A stretch of 64,000 nt of DNA from positions 62,001 to 126,000 of the forward strand of contig JARUPY010000554.1 in assembly GCA_029817715.1 (NCBI GenBank), written 5' to 3'. Within the stretch, counting starts at the first letter, position 1, and each line of letters opens with the position of its first letter. Both the position numbers and the translations under genes were made by a program. Below, piece after piece: positions 23,641-36,298 of the stretch. This DNA is from Melastoma dodecandrum. Lineage: Eukaryota > Streptophyta > Magnoliopsida > Myrtales > Melastomataceae. The notes below the pieces were generated by a model. That model was given only the letters and a program-made list of their open reading frames with translations, was not told where the DNA came from and searched no databases.

Positions 23641-26600
23641 AAGTCTACGCATACCGATTTTATGTTTAAGCCTCTCAAAGGTCGTCGCAAGCAAAGCCTT
23701 TGTAAATAAATCTGCCAGATTATCTGAAGAACGAATTTGTTAAATTCAATATCGCCACTCTTCTGGAGATCGCGAGTGAAAAAGAATTTTGGTGATATGT
23801 GTTTCGTTCTATTGCCTTTGATATATCTTCCTTTTAGTTGAGTAATGCAGGCAGCATTATCCTCGTATAATGTCATCGGGACATTCTTATTTACATGTAA
23901 ACCACATGATTCTCTAATGTGATGTATAACAGATCTCAACCATACGCATTCTCTGCTTGTTTCATTAATCGCTATAATCTCAGAATGATTAGTAGATATG
24001 GTAGTAATAGTCTGTTTCATAGATCTCCAAGATACAATAGTACCACCACATGTGAATACAAAACTCGATTGAGATTTACCATTATGAGGATCAGATAAAT
24101 ATCATGCATCTACATAGCCTATTGATTTTGTTTCAGGCGTATAAGGATAATATAAACCCATATCCGTTGTACCTCGAAGATATCTAAATATGTGTTTTAT
24201 CTCATTCCAATGTCTCCTTGTAGGATATGAGCTATATCTTGCTAATAAATTTACAGCAAACGATATATCAGGTCTAGCATGACTAGAAGCTATATTAGTG
24301 CTCCAATAGCACTAAGATATGGTACTTCAGGACCAATTAGTTCTTCATAATTCATTCGAGGTCGAAATGGGTCTTTATTTACATCAAGCGATCTCACGAC
24401 CATTGGACTACTCAAGGGATGCGTTTTATTCATATAAAATCTTTTTAACACCTTTGATGAATAAGCAGATTGATGGACAAAAATTCCATTTTTTAAATGC
24501 TCAATCTGTAAGCCAAGACATAACTTTGTTTTCCCGAGATTTATCATCTCAAATTATTTCTTGAGATAATAAACTATTTCAGAAAGTTCATCAGTCGTTT
24601 CAATAATATTTATATCGTCAACATAAATCGCAATTATTACAAATTGTGATCCAGATCTCTTAATAAACACACATGAACATATTTGGATCATTTTGATATC
24701 CATTTTTTAACAAATATTCACTGAGACGTTTATACCGCATACGTCCAGATTGTTTCAATCCATATAAAGATCTGCATAATTTGACTGAGTAAAGGTCTCG
24801 ACGATGTGAATTTCATGCTTCGGCATTTTGAATCCTTTAGGGAGTTTCATGTATATGTCGTATTCAAGAGAGCCATATATGTATGTTGTAATGACATCCA
24901 TCAATTGCATCTCCAAGTTCTCATGAATTGATAAACTTATCAGATATCTAAAAATTGTTGCATCCACCACGGGAGAATATGCCTCCTCATAATCAATACA
25001 AGGTCTCTGCGAGAATCCCTGAGCAACAAGTTGTGCCTTATATCTGACAATCTCATTTTTCTCATTTCTTTTTGTTACAAATACTCATTTGTAATCGATC
25101 GGTTTTACACCTTCGGGTGTACGGATAACAGGTCCAAAAACTTTATGCTTTGCGAGTGAATTTAACTCTGTTTCAATCGCATCTTTCCATTTTGGCCATT
25201 CATTTTTTTGTCTGCATTCTTCAACAGACTTTGGTTTAAGATCCTCGTTATCATTTATAATATCGCATGCTATAACATATGCAAACTTTTCATCGACGTC
25301 GATTTCATCTCGATTCCATCTTTTTCCAGTCAAAACATAATTTATAGAGATCTTTTCATTTTCAGGTACCTGTGATTCTTCCGGAATCATTTTCTCAATG
25401 ACTGGAGGCTCTTTTAGAGCAATTGTTTCCTTAATTTGAGCCTTTTACTTCTTTTCTTTTCCTGGATTTTTATCTTTGGAACCGACTGGTCTGTCACGTT
25501 TCACTTGCATTTTAGGCTCATTAGCAATACTAGGTTGTCCTTCAGGGACATCAATTCTTATTGGAGCATTTGCAGCTAGAATACAAGACTTTGTCACTTT
25601 CTTAGGGCCAGTAATACCATCTGGCAGTTGATTTGCTAAGCTTTGCAAGTGAATAATTTTCTGAACTTCGAGTTCTGATTGTTTTATGCGAGGATCATTG
25701 TATTGCTTATGTTCCCCTTTCAATGTCGGAAATATCATTTCATCAAATTGACAAACGGCAAAACTTGCAGTAAATATATCAGATGCCAACAGTTCTAAAT
25801 ATTTAATAATAGACGGTGATTCGTATCCGACATATATCCCCAATTTCCTTTGAGGTCTCATCTTTGTGTGTTGTGGTGGAGCAATAGGCACGTATACCGC
25901 ACATCCGAAAACTCTTAGATGAGATATATTTGGTTCCTGACCATGAACCATTCCAAAGGGGATAGTTCATTATAATTTGTAGGTCTGATGCGAATTAACG
26001 CTGCCGCGTACAAAATACAATGTCCCCAAGCATGTATCGGGAGTTTTGTTCTCATAAGCAACGGTCTTGCAATTAATTGAAGATGTTTTATCAATGACTC
26101 TACAAGGCCATTTTGTGTATGAACATGTGCTACAGGATGTTCAACACTTATCCCAATTGACATACAATAATCATCAAAAGTTTGGGAAGTAAATTCTCCG
26201 GCATTATCAAGACGAATACATTTTATTGGATAATCCGGAAAATGAGCTCGTAATTTGATAATTTGAGCAATCAATCTTGCAAATGCTTGATTACGAGTTG
26301 ACAATAAACACACATGTGATCATCTTGTTGATGCGTCAATTAATACCATAAAGTATCAGATTGGTCCACATAGTGGATGAATAGGCCCACATATATCACC
26401 TTGTATTCTTTCAAGAAATTTTAAGGGTTCAACCTTGATTTTCGATGGTGATGGCCTAATTATCAACTTCCCTTGGGAACAAGTGGCACAAGAAAATTCA
26501 TTGAGGAGAAAAATATTTTAGTTTCTCAATGAATGTCCACACGAATGAATAATTATTCTTCGCATCATTATAACACCAGGATGCCCCAATCGATCATGCC

Positions 26601-27124
26601 ATGTAATAAAATTATTTTGGTCGACAAACTTTTGGTTTGTAACAACATGTATTTCGCCAACACTTATATTTGCGAAATATAGTCCAGAGGAAACTGCGGG
26701 TAGTTTTTCTAATATACATTTCTTACCCGAGATGAAATTTGTAATACACAAATATTCTTTTTTATTTTCATTTGAAGTCTCAATGTGATATCCATTTCTA
26801 CGGATATATTTAAAACTCAATAAATTTCTCTTAGACTTAGAGGAATACAACGCATTATCGATAAAAATATTTGTTCCTCTGGATAATAAGATTTTTGCTC
26901 TTTCGGAGCCCTCACTGATTTTTGTACTTCCAGATATCGTATTGACACTTGTTTCGTTCATTACCAAGGTGGTAAAAAATTTCTTGCTTTTCAAATTAGT
27001 ATGCGTTGATGCGCTATCTACGAGACAAATACATTTTTCATTGGTGGATGATTCGCTTCCGGAAACTTCCATTTTGCTGACTAATTGCACACAGTGTCTT
27101 GCCCTTCTAGGGATTGAGAAAATC

Positions 27125-27260
27125 GAGGATTCTCTTCTGGGAATCGAGTATCCGATTTTGGGAAATGATGATCGATGATCCGCTTCAGGAAATCATGGAT
27201 CCGCTTCTGGGAATCTTGGATCCGCTTCTGGGAATCGTGGATCCGCTTTGGGGGATCGAG
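27125..27260. repeat. 21-bp minisatellite within E2
   Basis: Four clear copies of GATCCGCTTCTGGGAATCGTG or close variants start at 27177, 27198, 27219 and 27240. Two more degenerate copies precede them. It sits between the primer-binding-like site and the protease, where gag would be expected. Confidence 0.9.
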
Positions 27261-27422
27261 ATTTGGTACGAATAAAATTTTCGATAAATGTAATAAAAAT
27301 ATTGAAATAACGTGCAGGATAATCGTTGATTTAGCACCCTTTCAATCCGTGAAGAATCATACAGAAGATCGTCGTTTCTCTTTTAATTCCTCGCTTTTCG
27401 GTAGAGCATCGTGCTGATAACG

Positions 27423-27740
27423 TGTTGTAAAACAACGAAACAATAAGGAAGAAGATTGAGAGAATACACAAGAGAAAGAACGTAGAAATGAGGAAAGAGT
27501 TTCTTTATTGATTTCGATCGAATGTACAAAATAATTCTTACAAAGCCCTCTGTTTAAAGTATAACAAAATGAAACGTCTCAGTAGATGAATGGTCTCGGT
27601 ATATGAAAGATCTTGGTAGATGAAGAGTATCGACAGTTACTATTCGGAATCATAACGACATTCACAAATATTCATAATATTTAAGATATTTTGCCTTCTT
27701 TTTTATATTAGTATTATCGTTGTTGCCGACTGCCGAGGAT
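27423..27740 (-). repeat. Probable E2 5' LTR
   Basis: On the minus strand this reads as an AT-rich LTR-like segment with AATAAA near 27510 and the end ACAACA next to CGTTATCAGCACGA. The outer end could not be fixed because there is no partner LTR to align with. Confidence 0.5.
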
Positions 27741-28592
27741 GCATGGCCCAACCCGAAGGACAACTCTTGAGTTTCTCCGTTTATTGTTCCACATTTTCTA
27801 TGGCTACGATCTCTACTCCACCTAGGTCGGCCTTCAATACTGGAGTTGAGTTGACATCAATCTCCCTCGTAATTAGGGCTATGTGATTGACTTACTGACC
27901 CGGAACGAGCTGAACGCATTCCTATAGCATTTTATTTATTTTTATTTTTTAAAAGAGTAAGATATCGAATTTAAAAATGACCAAGTTTTATTGACTACGT
28001 GCCGGGGGAACGTGGACAAAATAATGTCTTCTTCCCCCAGCTAAACAGAGGTTTTCTGCTTTACCAAAGCCATGTAATGTCTCGTCCCAAGCATTCTCTC
28101 CCGCACACCCGAGACCCGATCAAATCAATCAATCAGGTAGAAGAGAAAGAATAGAAACGCCGTCAATGGGACGGGAAAATGGGGGGGGGGGGGGGGGGGG
28201 GGGGGGGGGGCTGTAAGAAAGGGTAAAAACTCGGACCTCGACGTTATTACATTAGTTTTTGCATGGGCGGAAATGCTCGACTCTGTCCCACCGCCAGTGG
28301 GTAACAAAACGGCGTTGCGTCCGGACAAAGGCCGAACAAAACCTTTCCATTTCTAGACCTCGGACCACCTCCCCCCTCGGAGGGTTTCCTCCTTTACCTT
28401 TGCCTCTTCCGGAGGAGTGGAGTTGTTGTCCTTGACAAAAAATCTCCCCCAACCCACCAAAAACCTAAGGGTTAAAAAGAGGATTCAAAAAGAGCAGGAG
28501 TAGGTGTTGTGTTTGGGTGGTGGTGCGGCGGAGGTGGTTGGAGATAGTAGAGTTTGTGTTCGTTTGTTCGGGTTTCCGACGGGGATCTGATG
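27741..28592. other. Region upstream of AP3
   Basis: Contains a G30 homopolymer at 28181-28210, then GC-rich sequence leading into the AP3 leader. I looked for CArG boxes (CC, six A/T, GG), which regulate AP3 in Arabidopsis, and saw no perfect match. Confidence 0.5.
28181..28210 (+). repeat. G30 homopolymer upstream of AP3
   Basis: Thirty consecutive G about 380 bp upstream of the AP3 start codon. Such a run can form G-quadruplex structures and is also prone to length error. Confidence 0.95.
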
Positions 28593-30453
28593 ATGGCCAG
28601 GGGGAAGATCCAGATCAAGAGGATCGAGAACACGACCAACCGGCAGGTCACGTTCTCGAAGAGGAAGAACGGTCTCTTCAAGAAGGCTCACGAACTCACC
28701 GTCCTCTGCGACGCCAAGGTCTCCATCATCCTCCTCTCCAGCACCGACAAGCTCCACGAGTACCTCAGCCCCAACACCTCGTTGAGTCTTCCCCCGCCCC
28801 ATCCCTCGTTTTCTTTTTTTTTTTTAAAAAAAAAAAAATTAGGGGAGCGAAGGTAAACCCTAGCTCGATCTGCTATTGTTTATTTTCTCAGGACGAAGCA
28901 GATTTACGACGACTACCAGAGGACTCTCAGGCCTGATCTCTGGGATACTCACTACAAGGTGATCGAGATCCGAGCATGGATTTATTTTAGCCTGGTCGCG
29001 TCGTCCGATTTTACCTTTTGGTGTCGACGTTGTATATGCGCAGAGGTTGCAAGAGACGCTGAGGAAGCTTGGGGAAGTCAACAAGAATCTGCAAATTGAA
29101 GTCAGGTAACTGCTGCCTCCGGTTCGTTTAAATTGTCAGTCCCGAAAGAAACAAAAGTTCCGAGGAAATTCGGGGTCCATTAACACGAAACTTCGTATCT
29201 GGGGTGGCGATCCTGCAGCCGTAGGGTCGGCCAGAACCTGGAGGGCTTGACGTTCAGTGAGCTGTGCAGTCTTGAGCAAGAAATCGAAGGTTCCGTCAAG
29301 GATATCCGTGAGAAAAAGGTCCCTTTTTTTCCCTAGATTGCCTCAATCTCTTGATTCGTTCGAGCTTGCATACACACCATTCTTGCTTCTGGCATTTCAT
29401 ATTGCGGAAAGAGAGGTTGTGTCTGGGCTAATCGCGAACTATTTTAGCTTGAATAGTTTCGCTGCCACACGGCACTGATGAAGTTTAACGAGAGACTACG
29501 TCTTAATCTCCTGAGGCGTTTCTGGAAAGCCGATCCAAATCATCTTCGTTGACAATAATATAATTAGTACCCCTGACAAAATCCAATCCATAGTCAAGCC
29601 CATGCATTTCCTATTAACTTTTTCGTCGTCCAAGTTCATGATATTACCCGTGTTTGCCGTCAAATTGCTTTATGATCACCACAACAAGAAGATCGTTTAT
29701 CTTAGATATACCTGTCAGTATTGGAGATGAGCAGTTTCATTAATTAAGATTGATGATCTTTGAAGGAGTGCATTAAAAGTCTTCAAGTGGCCAATAGATC
29801 TCGATGACCTGCCTCACGTGCGGGTTGTTGCTAGCGAGGCATATTTGCATTGTCTTGGTAGGCTGAAGTCGGGAACATCTTCTTAGCATGATGTTCCAAA
29901 TGGTTATAAACTAGAGTAATGTTTCTTTCCCCCATCTCATGGTGTATGTTCCCTTCTGTTGACAGTATAAGTCAATCACTGGCCAGACCGACACTGCTCG
30001 GAAGAAGGTAATGGAATCCCCCTTCATCTTATCAAATCGACTGGTCCTCTGGTTACTTTGGATGCTTTGCTTTATGTTTGTATGCTAACATCGCAGGCGA
30101 GAAGCGCCGAAGATGCCCACAAGAGGCTGGTCTATGAATACGTAAGTAAAACCACTTTGCCATTGCATGCCCAAGAAGCTTCATTCACCGTGTCAAACCG
30201 TTTGATCCGATTCTTCTTTAATTCCTCACTGTGACTTCAGAATGCAAGAGAGGAAGAAGCTCGCCATCGGGGGCAATGGGTCCACGAGAACGGAGGCCAC
30301 TATGAGGCTGTGATGGGCTACAAGAGCGGAGGCGGCGGCGCACCTCCTCCCCACGTGCCCATTCCTGTCTTTGCCCTGTGTGCGGACCACCACTCTAGCA
30401 CTCATGCAGGCGGGGGCGGTCCTGACATCACCACCTATCGATTGCTTCAGTAG
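28593..30453 (+). CDS. AP3: APETALA3/DEFICIENS B-class MADS-box transcription factor
   Basis: Seven exons: 28593-28780, 28892-28958, 29044-29105, 29219-29318, 29966-30007, 30097-30141 and 30241-30453. The sizes 188, 67, 62, 100, 42 and 45 bp match the canonical AP3 exon pattern. The product has 238 residues. The MADS domain starts [20 protein letters not shown] and continues to [14 protein letters not shown] region, K-box ([36 protein letters not shown]) and C-terminus follow. The C-terminus has a PI-derived-like motif ([11 protein letters not shown]) and ends [13 protein letters not shown], a euAP3-type motif. Known role: with PISTILLATA it specifies petals and stamens. A second in-frame Met codon lies directly upstream at 28590. 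Intron 4 is the largest at 647 bp. Confidence 0.96.
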
Positions 30454-31305
30454 GCTAACGGGATATGATGTTAGGGCCCCCGTGAATAAAACCTCCCCCG
30501 TGCCGGCCATCGACTTCTGTCTGGCTTATGAGTGTGTTTGTGGCTAATAACGTTATTACTATGAGTGGGTGAGATGACTTCGATATCACTCGGGCTTTGA
30601 ACTGAAATCTCTTTATGTTGGAAAATTCAGCCTTGTCGGTTGGGTTTGGACTAACAAGTTGGTGGTTCTGTTGTGTTTATCTTTACATCACTCGTGGTTT
30701 TGGGCCACTTCGTTGGACCTTGTTGGGCCATGTTGCTTTTATAGATTATGCTGTATATTTAAAAATATAATTATTTTTCAATCCCTCTTTGATTTAAAAG
30801 GATTAATGCCCATTAATTATTAAAAAGTTAAACATATTAAATTTAATATAATATAGACATCGCAGATATATAATATGAATGAAGCATTCATATTTTCCAA
30901 GGTGGTAACGTCTCTCAATTGGGGCAAAAATCAAGCAAAACCCTAACGAACGTCCATCCCCAAAGCCGTACGAATTAAAATTGTCCAAGGAATTTCACAT
31001 TTCGTTCGGACGGTTCGTGTTCCGCCGTCGCTGTGAGTAAAGATGGGGACTTTTCGAGAAGAATTGAACTGGGTGCTGAGAATTTCGGAGTAAAAGCTTC
31101 AAAGGGGTGAAGAGCTGGTGATTGTTGGTGTTCCCACGGTGGGGTTTTGGGTGTATCCTGTCATTCCTTCTGCTTTCTCCATCGCATGCGAAGATGCGAC
31201 TTTTGTCGTGAAGAGATGATGTGGGCGAGAAGAATCGTGGACTGAGAGGCGAACGGCAGGAGGGGAACGATTAGTCGTCTTTCTCGGTTGTGCTTGGGTG
31301 GATGT
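30454..31305. other. Spacer between AP3 and the MCRS1-like gene
   Basis: Holds the AP3 3' UTR, then AT-rich sequence near 30760-30890. The promoter side of the next gene has a telo-box-like AAACCCTAAC near 30939. No gene is seen. Confidence 0.55.
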
Positions 31306-34300
31306 ATGGGCGCACTTGCTCCTCTTCCTGTTTGGGTTCCGGAGGATGATATTCTGCTTAAGAACGCCGTGGAGGTGAGTTTCTGGGCAAAGGCTTTTCC
31401 ATATGGCGTGATTGATACAGATGGTTCTTTTTGTTTCCGTTTCCTGTTGTTTGTGAGCCAATCGCTTAGGTATTGTGGGTAGGGGTTAATACGGGCCCAA
31501 AGTTCCAGTTATTGTATTGTCAAAATGAAAGAGCTTATAGGAGGAAAGTTGTTTGGAAAGGGCATTGAAACTTGCAGTTTGATGAGCCGCTGACCGATAT
31601 AGAATGGTTTCATCTTTGAAGAATGTTGTTAAATCAATGTTTCTGTGGGCTTGTGCATGTTGGGTCGGAGAATTCCTTTGTTATGCTCGCGACTGATGTT
31701 TCCGGATGAAATTAAACCAAGGATGGTTTTTGTGTTGCTGTCTCGTTATCTTTGATTATAGAAGTTGATGACCTTCTGATCCGCATCTTTTCGTTTTTGT
31801 AGGCAGGAGCTTCCTTGGAGTCCCTTGCAAAAGGTGCGGTTCGGTTTTCGCGGAAGTACACCATTCGAGAATTGCAAGACCGTTGGCATTCCCTACTTTA
31901 TGACCCCATCGTCTCTGCTGAGGCATGCGCTCGTATGATTGAGTTTGAGCAGAGCAACCCAGCGAAAACTATAAGAGGAAACAGTGGTGGCTCAAAGAAG
32001 AGAAAGTCGGTTAGAAGTTGCTATTACGCCCTACGTAAGAGAATCCGCAATGAACCTTTTGATCCTCTGGGCCCACATTTCCTTATTCCTCCTGGTCAGA
32101 GCTCTTTTGCTAGAGATGATGACAATTGCGTGCTTCAGGATCCGAGCTCTAGCCATTTCGAGCTTAAGGACTCGGACATGGAGATAATGAAAAGTGTGTT
32201 CCCTCAGATTATGATTGAGGACCCCGTTCCTTGTGTCGATGCTGGTCCCTGTCAGAAAATCCCTGAAGATTCCATTGGTCCTAGCTTTAGTAATCTCCCT
32301 ATGGAACAAGATAATTTAGCCTCTGTTAGTCAGGGAAACCTGTGCGATGATCCACAAGCTTCTCCTGCTGGGGAAAGCAATTGCCTCGGGGGAGCTACCT
32401 GTGACGACACGGAACGGGCTAATTCACTTAATTCTTCTACCATGGAACCATTGCATACTTTTGGCTGTTCATCCCTGGCTCCTGTATTGCCCATCTGGAA
32501 AAGTGTTGAGGAAGTTCCAATGCCTGCTATGCCACTTGACATGACCCTTGAGGGAAAAGATCTCTGTGGTAGAAAAATGTTTACATTAGATGATACAATT
32601 GCAGCCAAAGATGTCGGCACGTCAGGGTGCAATACCAGGATACCTGTTGATGAACTGAAGGGTTCAGCTGTTAACGCCGACAACTATTTGTTGGAGCTTT
32701 CAAAAACTCTTTTAGACTTCACTAAGGATGGAGAAATGCTCCTTGTCGATGATCAGGCAAAGGATCCGCCTGATAAGTCTTACTATGATGGTTCTCTGTT
32801 GATAAGTTTTCCTGAAGGCTCAAACCCAGTTGAGCCCCAGAATCCTACAGACAGGCCTATGTCAGCAAACCCGAAAGTAGATCTCTCAAGTATGCAAAAC
32901 TCGTGTTCCCTAGATGTAACTAGTGACAGGGTACCGGAAAATACTGAGAGAAATGACCCAGAAGTTCCAGTTGCCTCAATCTCAGATCCTAGGTTTCCAG
33001 AAGCTGCCGATGATGTTCGTTGCTGCGTATTGAACACGGAGGATCCAGACATACCATGCAACGACGATTTTTTACCTAAGAAGTCTGCTTTAGCGCCCTC
33101 TAGAATACAAAGGAAGGCATCCAACAATGTGTTGACAGCCTCGGGTAATGATTTCTCAGGTAATCAGAGAACCGTTGAAAAGGGACCAAGTTCAATACTT
33201 AGAGAAACTCCAGGTCAAGCACATGCATCATCTCAAAATTTGGGTTACCACCCAGCTGGTTCTTATGATTTGAAGAATGAGCTGGCTGATGTGAAGTCTT
33301 TCCACAAAGTTGATTCAAATGTGAGCATTGAATGTCATCAGTCTGCGACTCTGAAAGATGAGACATATATTTCATGGAGAAGCGCTGGCATTGTTTTGCT
33401 TTTTTTTGCTTTAATTTAGCCTTTCTTGTCTCATTCTTTGTAGGAAGGCCATGTTCTCGGCATTATTCAGGATCAGCAAGCATCTGATGCCGATGTGGTC
33501 GTGGACCTGGCAGAAATGGAGCAACTAATGGGAGTGAACTCTGCAGAATCAGAAGAAATTGAAAGCGATGATGATGTGCCTTACTTCTCGGACATTGAGG
33601 CAATGGTGTGTATTGACTTTTTGAATCTTCCTGGGATTATGCACTTAAGATTAGTGAACTTGGATCATTCAGCTTGTGAACTTATGCACAGGTACTTGAC
33701 CTTGATTTGGACCCAGATGACCAGGAATCAAATGCGCATACAAAAGGTATGTTAAGATATCAGTGAAGTAACTAGCTTCTGTTTAATTCTCACTCTGTTG
33801 GTTTCTGCAACATTATCCTATTCGTGAAACTTGCTCTAGCTTCTCTCTGTTAGTTATCTCTTCGGTGAAACTTGACTAAAATCACGTATCTCTCAGACAA
33901 ATGGATGCTAGATATAATTATAGTTTTTTTCTTTTTGTTTTCCTTGTGGTAGTTTTGAGGTATCAAAGTGAAGAAGCTAAGAGAGCTATAGTAAGGCTGG
34001 AGCAAGGAGCTCAATCTTACATGCGAAGAGACATTGCTTCTCATGGAGCCATCGCTGTTTTGTATGGGCGTCACTCTAAGCATTATATAAAAAAGCACGA
34101 GGTTAGTAAGTTATATTTTATTGATGTCCATCAAAGTAACTGCAAGGGTACATGCATCATATTTCATGCAGCGATTTTGTAGCAAAATGTTTGGATACAT
34201 ACCAAGGTTGCAATTTGATGTTTGGAGCATACATGATGTCAAATAACCCAGAGAACAATATTTTCCTCTCAATAAAGGTCTTACTCGGGAGAAGAACAGA

Positions 34301-34766
34301 AGGTCTTTTTGTTGATATCGACCTGGGAAGAGAAGGTCACAACAAGATTTCCAGGAGACAGGTGAGTTATGCTCTTTAGTTTATAATAATCCAACTGTTG
34401 TCAGAATATATAGTTCATGGTTGCTGGAGGACGCTCATCATGTCAAGCTGTTCAGGCAATCATAAAGTTGGAAAAGGACGGGTATTTCCTTCTGAAGAAT
34501 CTCGGCAAATGCGGAATATTAGTCAATAACAAGGAAGTTTCTCCTGGACGTAGCCTAAGGCTCTGCTCTAATTCCCTGATCGAGGTACTCAATCGCGCTG
34601 CTCAAATGTTGTATGCTTGTTGATGCTCATTTACTCCACTGCCACTGCATTCCAATTTTACATGACACACTTTCCTCTACGCCCTCAGGTCAGAGGAATG
34701 CCCTTCATATTTGAAACTGACGATGCACGGATTAAGGAGTGCTTGGAAAATCTTGCCGGGAAATAA
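31306..34766 (+). CDS. Microspherule protein 1-like nuclear protein with C-terminal FHA domain
   Basis: Eight exons: 31306-31374, 31803-33392, 33444-33605, 33692-33746, 33953-34101, 34278-34361, 34456-34584 and 34689-34766, giving about 771 residues. The N-terminal MCRS_N region reads PVWVPEDDILLKNAVEAGAS, then RFSRKYTIRELQDRWHSLLY (a Myb/SANT-like segment). A long acidic, Ser-rich middle follows in the large second exon. The C-terminus is an FHA phosphopeptide-binding domain: LLGRRTEGLFVDIDLG, NKISRRQ/AIIKLEKDGYF and LVNNKEVSPGRSLRL. Animal MCRS1 is a subunit of INO80 and NSL chromatin complexes; plant homologues such as Arabidopsis EMB1967 are FHA proteins needed in embryos. The end of exon 2 (donor ATT/GTTTTG) is the least certain junction, because its intron is only 51 bp. 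Confidence 0.9.
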
Positions 34767-36019
34767 CGGGCGAGAGTGGCTGCTGGCTACAGAAATCAGG
34801 AAGCTGTGGCAATATTCCAATGTATGTAAGATGAGATAAAACACGGAAATGCTCTCTCCTATAGTAACACCATCTCACGCTTTAGTTTTTTGGTAGTTTC
34901 CTCTTGTCCGATTACGTCTCTTATTGATAGCTTGGTATAATCTGTAGAAACTTACTTATAATTAACACGACTACTTGCTTTTGCGATGATATTGTGCTTA
35001 CGAGAGGCGGTGTTAGTTCTTGTTACCTTTGGAGGTGTTAGTTCTTGTTACCTTTGGAGGGATTAGTTCTTGTTACCTTTGGAGGGATTCGAATGTTCTG
35101 TTTCGTGCTAGTACACTAACCCGCTGATGGTTGAAGTACCATTTTGGTGACAGAATACAGCAGATGTAGTTCTTACATTTTAAGTTTGAAGGATTTTCCC
35201 TGTCGTGAGATGGGCCAAAGCTCGTCTCTATCCCTGTCCACTCTTATCAAGACGTTGTTCAGGCTAATGATTCTAGAAAGGGATTGATTGGTTTTCATCC
35301 ATCATTTCAAGTGCGAGTTTAACCTCTGTTCATATGATGTTGAATGGAACACATTGCGAAGAATGGCTGTTAAGCCAAATCAAGGAGTAAGCATTCAGCA
35401 CACTTGAAAAAAGGTCTAGGGTGAAAGCGACACACTTGAAGAAAGGTCTCGGGTGAAAGCGACTGGAAATAAGATTGAGCTCCTTGTGGTGGTGGTCCTC
35501 GTTGTTAACCAGGACATTGGCAGCGAGCCTTGCACCTGAATCTGCAGTCGTACAAGAAAGGACCGCCACATATGAAGCGGGCAATCCAGTCTCATTCCTT
35601 TACACCTCCCTTTCACCACGCAGTGGGCAAACTCTCCCAAGACGTGGTCATTGCTATCGAACTACCCTTTCCTGTTATATCCAGTTCAGCAGTCCCCATG
35701 CCTGGGATTTCTTCTGTAACACCGCCTCCTCCCTAACCCCAACCTGCTCCTCCTTCGCCTCCACCTTTGCTGCCTCCCCCACCCCCAGCCCAACTCCATG
35801 AATATCTTCCTCCCCTGCACTACCCCCTTCCCCTCCACCACCGATGCCACCACCTTGCCTCAACTTGTTTCCTACCAGCACGACTGTGTGACTGTCATTT
35901 CAACTCTCCACACCTCTTGACATCTCACCGGATGCCAATGTCTCCAACTCGGCCACTCTTGGCTGATCACACGGCATGGCAAGTAAAAACAACAGAAGGG
36001 CTTCTCAAAGAAAATTCAT
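34767..36019. other. Intergenic region downstream of the MCRS1-like gene
   Basis: Besides the 25-bp minisatellite, it holds an imperfect direct repeat near 35400-35460 (ACACTTGAAAAAAGGTCT and ACACTTGAAGAAAGGTCT) and a pyrimidine-rich tract at 35720-35880. No host gene is recognised. It may contain more of the retroelement whose RNase H remnant starts near 36020. Confidence 0.5.
35009..35083 (+). repeat. 25-bp minisatellite, three copies
   Basis: The units start at 35009, 35034 and 35059; the third differs at two or three bases. It lies downstream of the MCRS1-like gene in AT-rich DNA. Confidence 0.92.
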
Positions 36020-36298
36020 CCCACCAATTGTCTCATGGCCAAAACGCTGGCACTATACGAAGGGCTGCTATTCGCAAAGAACATGGGAATACAGGATGTA
36101 GCAGTGAAATGAGATGCAAAGATCGTATTTAGGCATGTAACAGGAGCTTCAAATCACCGTGGGTTAATCCTACCTATCATTGACAAATGCAAGTTGCTTT
36201 CAAGGAACTTCAGGAAAACCTCCATCAACCACATTTGGCGAGAGGGGAATCAGAAGGCGGACAAACTGGCAAGAGATAGCAATGACCCAGGAGGATGA
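36020..36298 (+). pseudogene. RNase H-like (RVT_3 type) retroelement fragment
   Basis: One continuous frame with a single internal TGA (36110-36112) reads KTLALYEGLLFAKNMGIQD, then VFRHVTGASNHRGLILPIID, then INHIWREGNQKADKLAR. This is the spacing of the C-terminal RNase H domain found in plant LINE-type and related host RNase H-like proteins, including the final N-x-x-AD-LA motif. No reverse transcriptase or zinc-knuckle segment is recognisable upstream. It is probably a dead LINE scrap. Confidence 0.6.

Larger units (their letters stand above)
23592..27740 (-). mobile_element. Ty1/copia retrotransposon E2, degenerate, minus strand
   Basis: Copia polyprotein remnants read right to left. Protease: CLVDSASTHT near 27015. 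GAG-pre-integrase: ITWHDRLGHPGV near 26590. Integrase: IKCIRLDNAGEFTSQTFDDY near 26200, with HVHTQNGLVESLIKHL. Reverse transcriptase: QLMDVITTYIYGSLEYDIYM near 24890, with a separate IAIYVDDINII near 24620. RNase H: IAINETSRECVWLRSVI, ending GMRRLGDLR near 23630. Many stops and shifts. The gag region is missing; a 21-bp minisatellite lies there. At the right end the minus-strand order is LTR-like sequence ending ACAACA, then CGTTATCAGCACGA (primer-binding-site-like). No matching left LTR is visible, so the element is truncated. The outer boundary near 27740 is uncertain. Confidence 0.85.

Noticed and set aside
28136..28590. CArG boxes expected for AP3 control
   Set aside because: No sequence of the form CC-six A/T-GG was found in the region read; near matches were too weak.
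35475..36132. Overlapping Pro/Ser-rich frames near 35500-36100
   Set aside because: They follow a pyrimidine-rich tract, disagree between frames, and the only meaningful signal is the RNase H-like frame from about 36020.
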